Shown here: piece after piece, positions 36,945-46,280 of the stretch
Layout of the letters: the number at the start of each line of letters is the position of its first letter
Position numbering within the stretch: the stretch's first letter is position 1
NCBI RefSeq assembly: GCF_015218165.1
Contig: NZ_CP048659.1
Location: 992,001-1,056,000, forward strand
Length of the DNA: 64,000 bases
Source: Acinetobacter piscicola
GTDB lineage: Bacteria; Pseudomonadota; Gammaproteobacteria; Pseudomonadales; Moraxellaceae
Direction of reading: 5' to 3'
Program-made: the position numbers and the translations under genes
Notes under the pieces: generated by a model
What the model was told of the DNA's origin: nothing
What the model saw: only the letters and a program-made list of their open reading frames with translations
The model's database searches: none

Positions 36945-37061
36945 GTTCTTGCTATGCTTTGCTGAAAAAATCAGTATGACGTGGTTAACTGAAGCTATAC
37001 TTAATCGATGTTAAAAAAGTATCCCATCAAGAAGATTGCAATTTAAAACAAGAGAAAATTT

Positions 37062-37541
37062 ATGTCGGTGATTTTACCTGTAGCACAACGTGGAGAAGCG
37101 ATTTTAACGTTTGTTGCTGTGCCTGTGGCTCAAACTGAATTTGGCAGTGAATGGTTGCAACAGTTGGCTGCGGCGTTACATATGACGATGTTACAAAGAA
37201 ATGGTGTGGGCATTGCAGCACCACAAGTATATATATCCAAAAGAATCATCATTGTGGCATCTCGTCCAAATCCACGTTATCCCGATGCGCCTGAAATGGC
37301 TGCTGTGGTGATGGTTAACCCAGAGATTTTATCTATGTCTGATGAAAAGACTTTGGGGGAGGAAGGCTGTTTGAGTGTGTCCGATGAACGTGGACAAGTC
37401 GCACGTGCAGAACATATTCGAGTACGTTATATGAGTTTGCAGGGCGAAGTGGTTGAAACAACATTTTCTGGTTTTCCAGCACGGATTGTGCAACATGAAA
37501 TTGACCATTTAAATGGCATTTTATTTGTCGATCGACTTTAA
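37062..37541 (+). CDS. def: Peptide deformylase
   Basis: 159 aa with all three catalytic motifs: GVGIAAPQ (motif I), EEGCLSV with the metal-binding Cys (motif II), and QHEIDHLNG with the HExxH zinc/iron ligands (motif III). It removes the formyl group from nascent proteins. Most genomes have a def beside fmt; this copy is separate, so it is probably a second deformylase. AAGAGAAAATTT precedes the ATG. Confidence 0.93.
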   Translation: MSVILPVAQRGEAILTFVAVPVAQTEFGSEWLQQLAAALHMTMLQRNGVGIAAPQVYISKRIIIVASRPNPRYPDAPEMAAVVMVNPEILSMSDEKTLGEEGCLSVSDERGQVARAEHIRVRYMSLQGEVVETTFSGFPARIVQHEIDHLNGILFVDRL

Positions 37542-37657
37542 AAAATATGCTTTGTTGCTAAAAAATGGCTGATTGGGATGAGTATTTGCATTATTTTCTC
37601 TGATCATTTTTCAAGATGCGTATAATGGTGTAATTGTAAGAGATGATGAGAATCTAG

Positions 37658-37951
37658 ATGAAAGCTGAATTTCAACAAGGCAAAATTAAGCAATACCATG
37701 TCGATAAAGGTTTTGGTTTTATTGGTGGAATGGGTCAGGATATTTTCTTTCATATTTCCGATTTTCCATTGGCAGATGGTGAACCGAAGCGTAATGAACG
37801 TGTGAAGTTTATTGTTGTGGATAATGGTGGTAAGCCACGCGCAATCAAAATTGAACGTCTGGAAGATCATTCAGCAAAAGCGAAAAAAACCAAAGTGGTA
37901 AAGCATAATGAAGCGATTACCAATACTTTGCTGTCTAATTTTAGAAAGTGA
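37658..37951 (+). CDS. Cold-shock-domain protein with basic tail
   Basis: 97 aa. The N-terminal cold-shock fold shows RNP1 (KGFGFI) and RNP2 (DIFFHIS), binding single-stranded nucleic acid. A basic tail of about 25 residues (SAKAKKTKVVKHNE) follows, so the protein is longer than typical CspA (about 70 aa). No signal or membrane segment. RNA chaperone or regulator role inferred. Confidence 0.82.
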   Translation: MKAEFQQGKIKQYHVDKGFGFIGGMGQDIFFHISDFPLADGEPKRNERVKFIVVDNGGKPRAIKIERLEDHSAKAKKTKVVKHNEAITNTLLSNFRK

Positions 37952-38209
37952 TCTGAGATAGATGACTCCCAATGCTTTGCTGTAAAAGTATTTGGGAGTA
38001 ATCTTAAAGTATGTTGAAAGTAGAAAAATAGAGATTGATTCACTTTTTGAATGATTGATCGATATGATGATTTTTTATTATTTTTGAATTGAAACCGAAT
38101 AGATGATTGGGTTTATATAAGCGATTGAATTTTTTGTTTAAATTTTGATATATTTGATAGAAATGAATATAATTTATAAATGAAATTTTAACCAAGAGTA
38201 AAGATCCAC

Positions 38210-40324
38210 GTGGCTGAACTGATTCCTCCGAGTATACAACAATTAAAATCTGCAACGAGTGGGGAACGCAAGGTTTATCAGTTGCTTGAACATGTTTTTC
38301 AGAATGAAAATGCCATCATTTGGTATGAACCTAAAGCATTAAATCGCTATACCGATTTTATTGTTTGGTTACCTGAACATGGTTTATTGGTCATTGAAGT
38401 CAAAGATTGGTCAAAAGAGCGTTTTGAAACCTTGAATCCTGATACTTTTACAGGGCGTTTTTATCATCATAATCAACAAAAAATTGTTGCAGTGAAAAAC
38501 CCTGAAAGCCAAGTACGTAAGTGCATGTTGAATATTTTGCATGAGTTTAAGAAAGCAGCAATTTTTCTACAACAAGAGGGACATTATCAAGGTAATTTAA
38601 AATTTCCAATCAGCAGTTGTGTTATTTATACCGAGTTAAAACAAGAGGATGCAGATGCCATTGGTTTGACTTTAGCTTCGATTTCAACAGCACATAAAAC
38701 CATTTTTAAAGATGATTTACGTTTGGTTGCTGAAAATAAAACCTTTAAAAATAAATTAATTGATGCATTTAAAGGGGTGTCATTTTCATTTAAAGCATTG
38801 AGTTATGCTGAAGAAAAATTTTTACGTTATATGATTTTTCCTGAAATTCGTGTAAATGAATTTACCCAGGAGGAGTTATTTTCAGTTGAACCGCAAGATG
38901 CAAAAGCACTTGATTTATCACAAGAATCCATTGCTAAAAATATCGGTGATGGACATCGTATTTTAAAAGGTGTCGCGGGAAGTGGTAAAACACTGGTTTT
39001 AGCTTGTAGAGCAAAATATTTAAAAACGATTTATCCTGAATATAAAATTTTAGTGGTTTGTTATAACAATTCACTTTGCAATCATTTAAGACAAATGTTT
39101 GGTGATGAATTCAATGAAAAGATTCATGTATTCAATTTTCATAGCCTTGTTAAGACAATAACCCATGCCAATTTGTCAATGTTAGTGAATGAAAAGCAAG
39201 CGGATTATAATAGTCGTGTTGGACAGATTTTATTAGATTATTTGGAGCAAAAAAAATTAGCTCAACAAGACTTATATGATGCGATCTTAATTGATGAAGG
39301 GCAGGATTTTGCGCAGGAATGGATAATTGGTTTATCTCAACTCGTTAAAACTGAAACCAATAATATTTTGTTTTGCTACGATCCCGCGCAAAATATTTTT
39401 AATCGTAAAAAACCGAGTTGGCGTTCTGTCGGTTTACAGGTACAAGGTAAAAAACCAGTTGAATTGTACAAATGCTACCGCAATACCAAAGAAATTCTAG
39501 ATATAGCCAAAGCATTTTTAAATCCTAAGGCATTGGATAGTTTACAAAATAACGATGAATATGACCGTGTATTAGACCCTGATACAGGTGAGTGCAAAAC
39601 AGGGGATTATCCAAGTATTTATCATGAAAATGATGTACGTCATTTGGTAGATTTGATTGCGCGAAAAATTCGTCAGTTATTGAAATCAGGAGTTGAGCCA
39701 CGAGATATTGCAATATTACAGGCGAAATCTGCTGAATATGATGTGTTTGTGAGTGAATTAAAGTTAAAGTTAAGTGCTTATATTTCAGATGTAGCGGTAG
39801 ATTTTATTTTTAGCAGCGCTGATAAAAAAGCTTTAGATTTACATAAAAACTCACTGAAAGTGATGAATGTGGAATCATCAAAAGGTTTGGAGTTTGCCCA
39901 TGTATTCTTTGTAGGTTTAGATTATATGCCTCGTATCGGTGAAAACCGTGATTTGGACTCAGAACGCAAATTGGCTTATGTGGGCATGACACGCGCACAG
40001 AATAAATTGTTTCTACTTGGCTGTGAAAATAAAGGTTTTCTAGCTGATGTAAAAGAGATTTATGAACAAACCACGCGTCTGCTTGAGATTCGAGAGCGCT
40101 CAATTGAAGTCAGCATTGGTCAAGTTGAGGAAGTGAATTCTGAGCCTAAAACAGAAAAAATGGATGATTCAATGATTGGGCAGAAGTGGACCGAAGATGA
40201 AGAAGTTCGATTGATTGATGCTTTTATGGATGAAAATTTGTCGATTAAAGAAATTGCCCAACGACACAACCGTAAACAAGGTGGAATTCGGGCGAGGCTA
40301 AAAAAATTAAGATTATTAGATTGA
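38210..40324 (+). CDS. NERD nuclease-like domain fused to SF1 helicase
   Basis: 704 aa. The N-terminal NERD domain (about residues 12-130) has YTDFIVWLPEHGLLVIEVKDW, with the Asp and Glu-x-Lys of the restriction-like nuclease fold. A UvrD-type SF1 helicase follows: Walker A GVAGSGKTLVLA, Walker B ILIDEGQDF, motif V/VI VMNVESSKGLEF and YVGMTRAQNKLFLL. The C-terminus adds a small helix-turn-helix-like domain (WTEDEEVRLIDAF, then GGIRARLKKLRLLD). NERD helicases are thought to act on DNA, and similar nuclease-helicase fusions such as Nhi serve in phage defence. The start is GTG 38210 after AAGAG. It stands alone among housekeeping genes. Confidence 0.85.
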   Translation: MAELIPPSIQQLKSATSGERKVYQLLEHVFQNENAIIWYEPKALNRYTDFIVWLPEHGLLVIEVKDWSKERFETLNPDTFTGRFYHHNQQKIVAVKNPESQVRKCMLNILHEFKKAAIFLQQEGHYQGNLKFPISSCVIYTELKQEDADAIGLTLASISTAHKTIFKDDLRLVAENKTFKNKLIDAFKGVSFSFKALSYAEEKFLRYMIFPEIRVNEFTQEELFSVEPQDAKALDLSQESIAKNIGDGHRILKGVAGSGKTLVLACRAKYLKTIYPEYKILVVCYNNSLCNHLRQMFGDEFNEKIHVFNFHSLVKTITHANLSMLVNEKQADYNSRVGQILLDYLEQKKLAQQDLYDAILIDEGQDFAQEWIIGLSQLVKTETNNILFCYDPAQNIFNRKKPSWRSVGLQVQGKKPVELYKCYRNTKEILDIAKAFLNPKALDSLQNNDEYDRVLDPDTGECKTGDYPSIYHENDVRHLVDLIARKIRQLLKSGVEPRDIAILQAKSAEYDVFVSELKLKLSAYISDVAVDFIFSSADKKALDLHKNSLKVMNVESSKGLEFAHVFFVGLDYMPRIGENRDLDSERKLAYVGMTRAQNKLFLLGCENKGFLADVKEIYEQTTRLLEIRERSIEVSIGQVEEVNSEPKTEKMDDSMIGQKWTEDEEVRLIDAFMDENLSIKEIAQRHNRKQGGIRARLKKLRLLD

Positions 40325-40866
40325 TTTTGATTTTTCTATATAAATACTTATTATTTTCAATAAAATGCAAAGTAATCACTCAAAAAGAGATTGACGTGTT
40401 TTTGCAGGATGGTAAAAGCACGGTCGTTCTCTTTGCTTTTTAATCCGCTATCAAAAATTGCACAGTTTCATCAAGCTAATTTAGACCGGCCTATGCTTAA
40501 TTTCTCGTTGATTGATGGAATGGTAGATAGGCTGTCATGCTGAATTAAAATCATATAGAGGTATAGAAATGTCAAATTTTATTGTTTTTTCTATCTCTGA
40601 AATATGCGTTATATTTTTTTGATGGTTTAAATTATTTTTAGTTCTAAATTTTACTATATAAACTTTTTTCTACTTATACATGTACATGGTGAATTGCTGA
40701 TGAGCATGTTTGCTTGATTAGATTAAATTTTCTTGCTTAATCGTCCTGCATTAGGGCTGCGATGATATGGAAATGAGTTGAAATGACATAGCGAATAGTA
40801 TCCATAAGGGTACAATTTTGTTAAGGACATCATGTTAATTCAAATAAGTACAGATAGGATGAAGCT
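40325..40866. other. Intergenic region of about 540 bases, nothing recognised
   Basis: Between the helicase gene and the PF10118 gene. A 16-codon ORF at about 40569 has an AGAGGTA site but is too short to support. No hairpin terminator stands out. It presumably contains the downstream promoter. Confidence 0.4.
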
Positions 40867-41763
40867 ATGGGCATTTTACAGAAATTGATTAAATCGACTG
40901 TTTATCACGAACCTTTACCTATTCGCCGTGATATTCATTTTGCTTTACCTGCTAACCGTATTGCAGACTGGCATACATCTGCGGGGCCTATTTTTACCGC
41001 ATTGTTAAATACATTTTCAATTGTTTTACCGATAGGTGAGCGGTTCTTTATTGATGCGGTACGTGCACATCGAGATCTCGTGCAAGACCCTGATTTACAA
41101 AAAGCGGTGACGGCTTTTATTGGTCAAGAAGCCATGCATGGTCGTGAGCATGAAGAATATAATAGTGCGCTGTTCGAGCGAAATAGTATTGCACCAAAAT
41201 TTGAAGCTTTTGTTTTAGATCTGTTTGGTTTAATTAAAAAACATACCCCTGAGTATTTTTGGTTGAGTTCTACCATTGCACTAGAACATTTTACTGCACT
41301 ATTGGCAGATTCTGTGCTGCAAATTCCTGAACTATTTGATGGAGCTGAAGAAAATTATGCCAATATTTGGCGTTGGCATGCTTTTGAAGAAACTGAACAT
41401 AAAGCCGTTGCTTTCGATGTATGGAATACTGCAATGGGGCATGGACCTTATGCCTACGCAGTTCGTAGTTTAGGTTTAGTACTTGCAACGATTGTATTTT
41501 GGGGACTTGTACTCCCAGTTTTTACGAAGATTGTGATAGATGAGAAAAAGCTGACAGATCTTTCAAGTTGGCGTAAGGCGTACAAATATACGTTTGGAGA
41601 AGTGGGTGCTTTAAGAAAACAATTGGGCAATTATATTGATTATTTCCGTCCAAATTTCCATCCATGGGATCATGCAAATCGTGACAAAATGTTGGCAATG
41701 CAAGATCTGATTTATAAACTAGCAGATGAATCAGTAAAAAATAAAAAAGTAGCAATAAGTTAA
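40867..41763 (+). CDS. Metal-dependent hydrolase family protein (PF10118)
   Basis: 298 aa. The conserved acidic/histidine motifs GQEAMHGREHEEY, ALEHFTA and WHAFEETEHKAVAFDV form the di-metal site of a ferritin-like four-helix fold, as in the PF10118 family. A hydrophobic helix at about residues 200-220 could contact the membrane. Members are often called metal-dependent hydrolases but the reaction is not established. AGGATGAAGCT precedes the ATG, and a terminator follows. Confidence 0.85.
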   Translation: MGILQKLIKSTVYHEPLPIRRDIHFALPANRIADWHTSAGPIFTALLNTFSIVLPIGERFFIDAVRAHRDLVQDPDLQKAVTAFIGQEAMHGREHEEYNSALFERNSIAPKFEAFVLDLFGLIKKHTPEYFWLSSTIALEHFTALLADSVLQIPELFDGAEENYANIWRWHAFEETEHKAVAFDVWNTAMGHGPYAYAVRSLGLVLATIVFWGLVLPVFTKIVIDEKKLTDLSSWRKAYKYTFGEVGALRKQLGNYIDYFRPNFHPWDHANRDKMLAMQDLIYKLADESVKNKKVAIS

Positions 41764-41824
41764 AAAACCGATAGAAAACATTTTGTAGGTTTTGCTTGAG
41801 TTGTATTTAAATATAAAACGCATT

Positions 41825-41860
41825 AAAAAAGCCAGTCGGTTTGCACTGACTGGCTTTTTA
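41825..41860. terminator. Hairpin terminator, PF10118 gene / sodB
   Basis: The stem AAAAAGCCAGTC / GACTGGCTTTTT (with loop GGTTTGCACT) and A- and T-runs on both sides; it can serve both convergent genes. Confidence 0.88.
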
Positions 41861-41880
41861 TTTACGTTATAAAAAGTAAA

Positions 41881-42507
41881 TTATTTTTCTACACCAGCTT
41901 CTTGACCAGCATATTTAGCATTTGCATAGTCCCAGTTCACTAAGCTTTCTAAGAAAGTAGAGATATATTTAGGACGTGCATTACGGAAGTCGATGTAATA
42001 AGCATGTTCCCAAACGTCAATTGTGAGTACAGCAACTTTACCATGAGCAAGTGGAGTATCAGCGTTTGAAGTTTTAAGGATAGAAAGGTCGCCATTTACT
42101 TTGTCAGCAACTAACCAAGCCCAACCTGAACCAAATTGAGTTGTTGCAGCAGCAGCAAATTCTTCAGCAAATTTTTCATAAGAACCGAAAGCTTCATCAA
42201 TTTTAGCAGCTAAAGCACCAGTTGCTTTACCGCCACCATTTTTAGCCATACAGTTCCAGTAGAACGTGTGGTTCCAAACTTGAGCAGCGTTATTGAAAAC
42301 ACCAGCTTTAGATGCATCGCCTGCAACAGCAGTGATGATTTCTTCTAAAGATTTACCTTCAAGATCTGTACCAGCAATAAGGTTGTTTAAGTTAACAACA
42401 TAAGTATTGTGGTGTTTGTCATGGTGAAACTCTAAAGTTTCTTTGCTGATGTGCGGAGCGAGGTCATCATAACCGTATGGAAGCGCAGGTAAAGTAATGG
42501 TTGTCAT
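41881..42507 (-). CDS. sodB: Iron superoxide dismutase SodB
   Basis: 208 aa, matching E. coli SodB throughout. Metal ligands: His28 (EFHHDKHH), the His in WNHTFYW, and the Asp and His in DVWEHAYYID. The AAQVWNHTFYWN stretch with its Gln near the metal identifies the Fe type. It disproportionates superoxide in the cytoplasm. No signal peptide. Upstream is an AT-rich region with AAGGAATT before the start. Confidence 0.96.
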   Translation of the reverse strand: MTTITLPALPYGYDDLAPHISKETLEFHHDKHHNTYVVNLNNLIAGTDLEGKSLEEIITAVAGDASKAGVFNNAAQVWNHTFYWNCMAKNGGGKATGALAAKIDEAFGSYEKFAEEFAAAATTQFGSGWAWLVADKVNGDLSILKTSNADTPLAHGKVAVLTIDVWEHAYYIDFRNARPKYISTFLESLVNWDYANAKYAGQEAGVEK

Positions 42508-42723
42508 GTTTTAAATTCCTTGCATTTTGCTGGGTTTTAACATTAAGTGGCTTTATTGTAATAGATTCTACGAATAATTGTGCAGGATGTTAAATAACAA
42601 TACACAATTTATTTCGATTTAATACGTATAAAGAAAATGTTAAAAAACAGCCATTATTTTTGGCAAAAAAGCTTTTCATTTGAATGTTTTTATGAACATG
42701 CAAATTTAACTTTTCGACCGCCA

Positions 42724-43482
42724 TTAAATCGGATTATTTAATTCGAAATAACTATACTCAATATTGAAGTGTTCTGAAATAGCTTTGCCTAGTCGTTGCA
42801 CACCATAACGCTCAGTGGCATGATGTCCACAGGCAAAATAATGTACATTTAACTCTTGTGCTTGATAGAAAGTTCGCTCACTAACTTCACCTGAAATATA
42901 AGCATCACATGCTTGCGCTGCTGCTTTTTCAATATAGTCTTGTGCACCCCCTGTACAAAAACCAACTTTTTGAATTTGGGTTTTTGCTGCAGGTAAATGA
43001 ATGGTATTGAAACCCAGTTTTTCAGTTAATACCGCTTTGAATGCTTCAGCAGACATCGGTTGTTTTAAATAACCAATATTACCAATAGGATTGCGTTCAT
43101 TAGGGTCAAGCGCTTCAATATTTTCTAATGCTAAAATATCAGCAATGGCAGCGTTATTACCTAAAATAGGATGTGAGTCTAGAGGTAAATGATAACCTAC
43201 AAGAGAAATATCATGTTGGATCAAAGATTTGATTCGTTTACCACGCATGCCTGTAATCGGGTAAGGTTCACCTTTCCAAAAATAGCCATGATGCACCAAT
43301 AACAAGTCAGCTTGTTGGTGAATTGCAGCATCAATTGCATCTTGTGATGCGGTCACTGCACAGAGAATCTTTTTAACTTCGGCTTTGCCTTCGATCTGTA
43401 AACCGTTGGGCGCATAGTCTTTAAATTCAGCTGTTTTTAAGGTGCGGTCACACCACTGAATCAGGTCAGATAATTTTACCAT
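42724..43482 (-). CDS. Nif3-like dinuclear metal centre protein (YbgI family)
   Basis: 252 aa, NIF3/YbgI family. Conserved features include the N-terminal PNGLQIEGK, the metal-binding HHGYFWKG and the late AYISGEVSE and CGHHATERYG. It forms a hexameric toroid with a dinuclear metal site. Members were annotated as GTP cyclohydrolase-type proteins, but the physiological role is uncertain. It stands alone, divergent from the DegS-like gene. Confidence 0.9.
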   Translation of the reverse strand: MVKLSDLIQWCDRTLKTAEFKDYAPNGLQIEGKAEVKKILCAVTASQDAIDAAIHQQADLLLVHHGYFWKGEPYPITGMRGKRIKSLIQHDISLVGYHLPLDSHPILGNNAAIADILALENIEALDPNERNPIGNIGYLKQPMSAEAFKAVLTEKLGFNTIHLPAAKTQIQKVGFCTGGAQDYIEKAAAQACDAYISGEVSERTFYQAQELNVHYFACGHHATERYGVQRLGKAISEHFNIEYSYFELNNPI

Positions 43483-43776
43483 AATGCTCTCATCTATTTA
43501 CATCAAGAAAGTATTTAAAAAATCAGTGTTAACATGATATTAAACATATCGCATTCAGCAAGATCTAGGAATTTATTTTGTGTTTACGATAACAATGCTT
43601 ATTATATGAAATACCAACAGATACTAAATATATGTAATATGGTACTAATCTGTTAAATTGTAACTAAAGCTGAACAAAACTCCTGGCGTTTTTTAGGTTT
43701 ATTTGTTGAATTGCATTACAATATTGAAAATACTTTCACATCAATGAATTAAAAAATTTTGAAGAGGAGCGAAAAA

Positions 43777-44952
43777 GTGCGCCGCACCTTTACATGGCTA
43801 CCTTGGGTGTTACTCATCCTCGTAATTATTAGTTTTGTCGTATGGCAAAAATTACAACAACCAAAAGCACCCATTGCAGCAGATGGTGTAAAAATGCCAG
43901 CTGAAAAGGTTGAGCCATTAGTCAATACGTCACGTACAGGTGGTGTGGTTTCTTATAATGCTGCGGTCAAAGTTGCAGCGCCAGCTGTGGTCAATATTTT
44001 TACAACGCAAAAAGTAAAACAGAATCATCCATTATTGAATGATCCAGCATTCCGTGAGTTTTTTGGTAATCAAATTCCTGAACAAAATCAAGGACAAAAT
44101 GAAAATAGCCTAGGTTCAGGTGTGATCGTTCGCCCTGATGGTTATATTTTGACGAACAATCATGTGATCGAACAGGCTGACCAAATTGTGGTTGCATTAC
44201 AAGATGGGCGCCGTGCAGAAGCCAAAGTCATTGGTACAGATCCAGATACTGATTTGGCTGTGATTAAAATCGAATTAGAAAATTTGCCAGTATTGCCATT
44301 TAAACTCAGTGGTAATGAAGTCGGTGATGTTGTTCTTGCGATAGGTAATCCTTTTGGCGTTGGGCAAACTGTTACACAAGGCATTATCTCGGCGACAGGT
44401 CGTTCTGACTTAGGGATTAATACTTACGAAGACTTTATTCAAACAGATGCTGCAATTAATCCCGGTAATTCTGGTGGAGCATTAATTGATGTTTCAGGTA
44501 ATTTAATCGGGGTGAATACCGCTATTTTCTCACAGTCGGGTGGATCATTGGGAATTGGTTTTGCTATCCCTGCAAAAATTTGCCAACAGATTTTAAACTC
44601 AATTTTGAAAGATGGTCGTGTCATTCGTGGGTGGTTGGGAATTAGCTTAGTTCCACCAACACAGGCTGATGTATTAGCGCCACGTCAAACAGGTGTTGTC
44701 GTGGCTGATGTGTTGAAGAATGGTCCTGCTGCAAATGCAGGTTTAAAAATTGGTGACCGTATTGTTAAAGTCAATGATGAGGAAATTACATCAACATCAC
44801 ATTTAATTAATTATGTAGCTTTGCAAGCACCTAATTCTGAAATTAAAGTTGAAGTGATTCGTGGACAAGAAACATTAGATCTGAATGTAAAAGTAGGCGA
44901 GCGTCAATTCCAACAAAATGATTCCCAGTTTATCCCTTTACCAAAACGTTAG
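43777..44952 (+). CDS. DegS/AlgW-like membrane-anchored serine protease
   Basis: 391 aa. An N-terminal membrane anchor (LPWVLLILVIISFVVW) is followed by a trypsin-like domain with His in NNHVIEQA, Asp in DTDLAVIKI and Ser in NPGNSGGAL. One C-terminal PDZ domain (about residues 290-380) completes the DegS layout, in which the PDZ senses misfolded porins and the protease cleaves an anti-sigma factor. The start is GTG 43777 with GAGGAG 8 bp upstream; a TTG at 43759 lies within that site. No rpoE-rseA locus is in this window. A terminator follows. Confidence 0.9.
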   Translation: MRRTFTWLPWVLLILVIISFVVWQKLQQPKAPIAADGVKMPAEKVEPLVNTSRTGGVVSYNAAVKVAAPAVVNIFTTQKVKQNHPLLNDPAFREFFGNQIPEQNQGQNENSLGSGVIVRPDGYILTNNHVIEQADQIVVALQDGRRAEAKVIGTDPDTDLAVIKIELENLPVLPFKLSGNEVGDVVLAIGNPFGVGQTVTQGIISATGRSDLGINTYEDFIQTDAAINPGNSGGALIDVSGNLIGVNTAIFSQSGGSLGIGFAIPAKICQQILNSILKDGRVIRGWLGISLVPPTQADVLAPRQTGVVVADVLKNGPAANAGLKIGDRIVKVNDEEITSTSHLINYVALQAPNSEIKVEVIRGQETLDLNVKVGERQFQQNDSQFIPLPKR

Positions 44953-44964
44953 TTCAAAAATATC

Positions 44965-44992
44965 AAAGCCCTGAAAGTTCAGGGCTTTTTAC
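44965..44992 (+). terminator. Rho-independent terminator after the DegS-like gene
   Basis: The stem AAAGCCCTGA / TCAGGGCTTT around AAGT, followed by T residues. Confidence 0.92.
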
Positions 44993-45107
44993 TGCATTTA
45001 ATTGGTACTGTTAAAAAGTGATTAACCGATCAGGACATATTGAGTTCATAAATTTAACTGTACTTTCGCATTATTTTTTATTTCAAATGGCAATAAACAT
45101 GTCGCGT

Positions 45108-45482
45108 TTATTTAGATTGTGTAATATCAAACTGTTGTTGTGCAATAAGAACATGTTGCACATTTTCTTCTGCCCAAGTTTTAAATGAAAGAGCAGTTTG
45201 AGTAAATTCAATCCCTAAGTTTGTCAGTGCATATTCAACACGGATGATATTGTTTTCGTGAATAGTTCTTGAAATAAAACCATCTCTTTCCAAAATTTTT
45301 AACTTTTGAGAAAGTACCTTAGGAGAAATACCTTCAAGACTCTTTTTTAATTCATTGAAGTGTAGAGCGTTTTGATATAAACGATAAATAATGAGCAATA
45401 CCCATTTATCTGCAAATTTTTCAAAAAAAGCACGAGCAGGGCAAAGCGGTTGAAAAACATCGAAATTACAATGATTTGTCAT
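45108..45482 (-). CDS. HxlR-family transcriptional regulator
   Basis: 124 aa, winged helix of the HxlR type with Cys residues near the N-terminus (TNHCNFDVFQPLCPARAF). The core reads DKWVLLIIYRL, FNELKKSLEGISPKVLSQKLK and RDGFISRTI. HxlR proteins often sense aldehydes, quinones or oxidants through such a Cys. ATG 45482 has AAGGCG 8 bp upstream; the longer frame start (45515) does not. It is divergent from a flavodoxin-fold oxidoreductase gene, with a palindrome between them, suggesting it controls that gene. Confidence 0.88.
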   Translation of the reverse strand: MTNHCNFDVFQPLCPARAFFEKFADKWVLLIIYRLYQNALHFNELKKSLEGISPKVLSQKLKILERDGFISRTIHENNIIRVEYALTNLGIEFTQTALSFKTWAEENVQHVLIAQQQFDITQSK

Positions 45483-45536
45483 GTTAAATCGCCTTTTATT
45501 CACAATTATTGACAAATAATTTTGCTTAAAATGACC

Positions 45537-45554
45537 AGTTACCTAGTGGTAACT
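45537..45554. promoter_or_regulatory. Perfect palindrome, candidate HxlR operator
   Basis: AGTTACC-TAGT-GGTAACT, a 7-bp perfect inverted repeat with a 4-bp spacer, in the divergent region between the HxlR gene and the oxidoreductase gene. Size and symmetry fit a winged-helix dimer site. The function is inferred from position. Confidence 0.55.
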
Positions 45555-45707
45555 AATTGATACTAGATTTCAAAAGTATATCATAAATCCATCACATGAA
45601 TATGTGTTCAATGAAGACAACAAGATTTAACAAATTAAATTTTTAGTTAGATTAAAGGTCAATGTTGAATAACACGAAACTTTCAAAACATTAATAAGAG
45701 GTTTTTT

Positions 45708-46262
45708 ATGTCTAGAATAGCTGTGGTTTATTATTCGGGTTATGGTCATACCAAAGTGATTGCTGAAACTTTTGCGAAAGAAGTTGATGCAACCTTAGTT
45801 GCTGTTAATCAGGAAGGGGATGTTACTGAAGCTGATTGGGCAGTGCTAGATGCAGCAGATGCAATTGTATTTGCTGCACCGACTTACATGGGTGGCGTAC
45901 CTTGGCAATTTAAAAAATTTGCGGATGCATCATCTAAACGTTGGTTTACAAGCGTTTGGAAAGATAAAGTTTTTGGCGGTTTTACCAACAGTGCAAGTTT
46001 TAATGGGGACAAGCAAGTCACTTTGATTTATTTACAAACACTTGCTTCTCAACATGGTGGAATCTGGGTAAGTTTAGGATTATTACCTGCAAATACCAAA
46101 GCAGCGACTCGACAAGACGTAAATAATTTAGGTGGTTCAGTCGGCTTATTGGTGCAATCACCTGCAGATGCAAGCGTGGATGAAATTCCAAGTGGTGATT
46201 TAGAGACTGCTAAAGTATATGCAAAACGTATTCAACAGATTACAGATAAATTTGTAGCTTGA
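45708..46262 (+). CDS. Flavodoxin-fold NAD(P)H-dependent oxidoreductase (WrbA-like)
   Basis: 184 aa. The FMN-binding loop YYSGYGHTKVIAE occurs at the N-terminus, followed by a second FMN-binding loop APTYMGGVPWQFKKF and KVFGGFTNSASFNGDKQ. It resembles the WrbA / NADPH-dependent FMN reductase group, which reduces quinones by two electrons. The length is slightly shorter than E. coli WrbA. It has AGAGGTTTTTT upstream and is divergent from the HxlR regulator, consistent with a quinone or electrophile defence pair. Confidence 0.87.
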   Translation: MSRIAVVYYSGYGHTKVIAETFAKEVDATLVAVNQEGDVTEADWAVLDAADAIVFAAPTYMGGVPWQFKKFADASSKRWFTSVWKDKVFGGFTNSASFNGDKQVTLIYLQTLASQHGGIWVSLGLLPANTKAATRQDVNNLGGSVGLLVQSPADASVDEIPSGDLETAKVYAKRIQQITDKFVA

Positions 46263-46280
46263 TCACTTTGATTTTTGACA

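Noticed and set aside
38040..38255. 71-codon minus-strand ORF before the NERD helicase
   Set aside because: It overlaps the true start region of the helicase gene on the opposite strand and has no binding site.
40569..40619. 16-codon ORF in the gap before the PF10118 gene
   Set aside because: Too short to support as a gene although AGAGGTA precedes the ATG.
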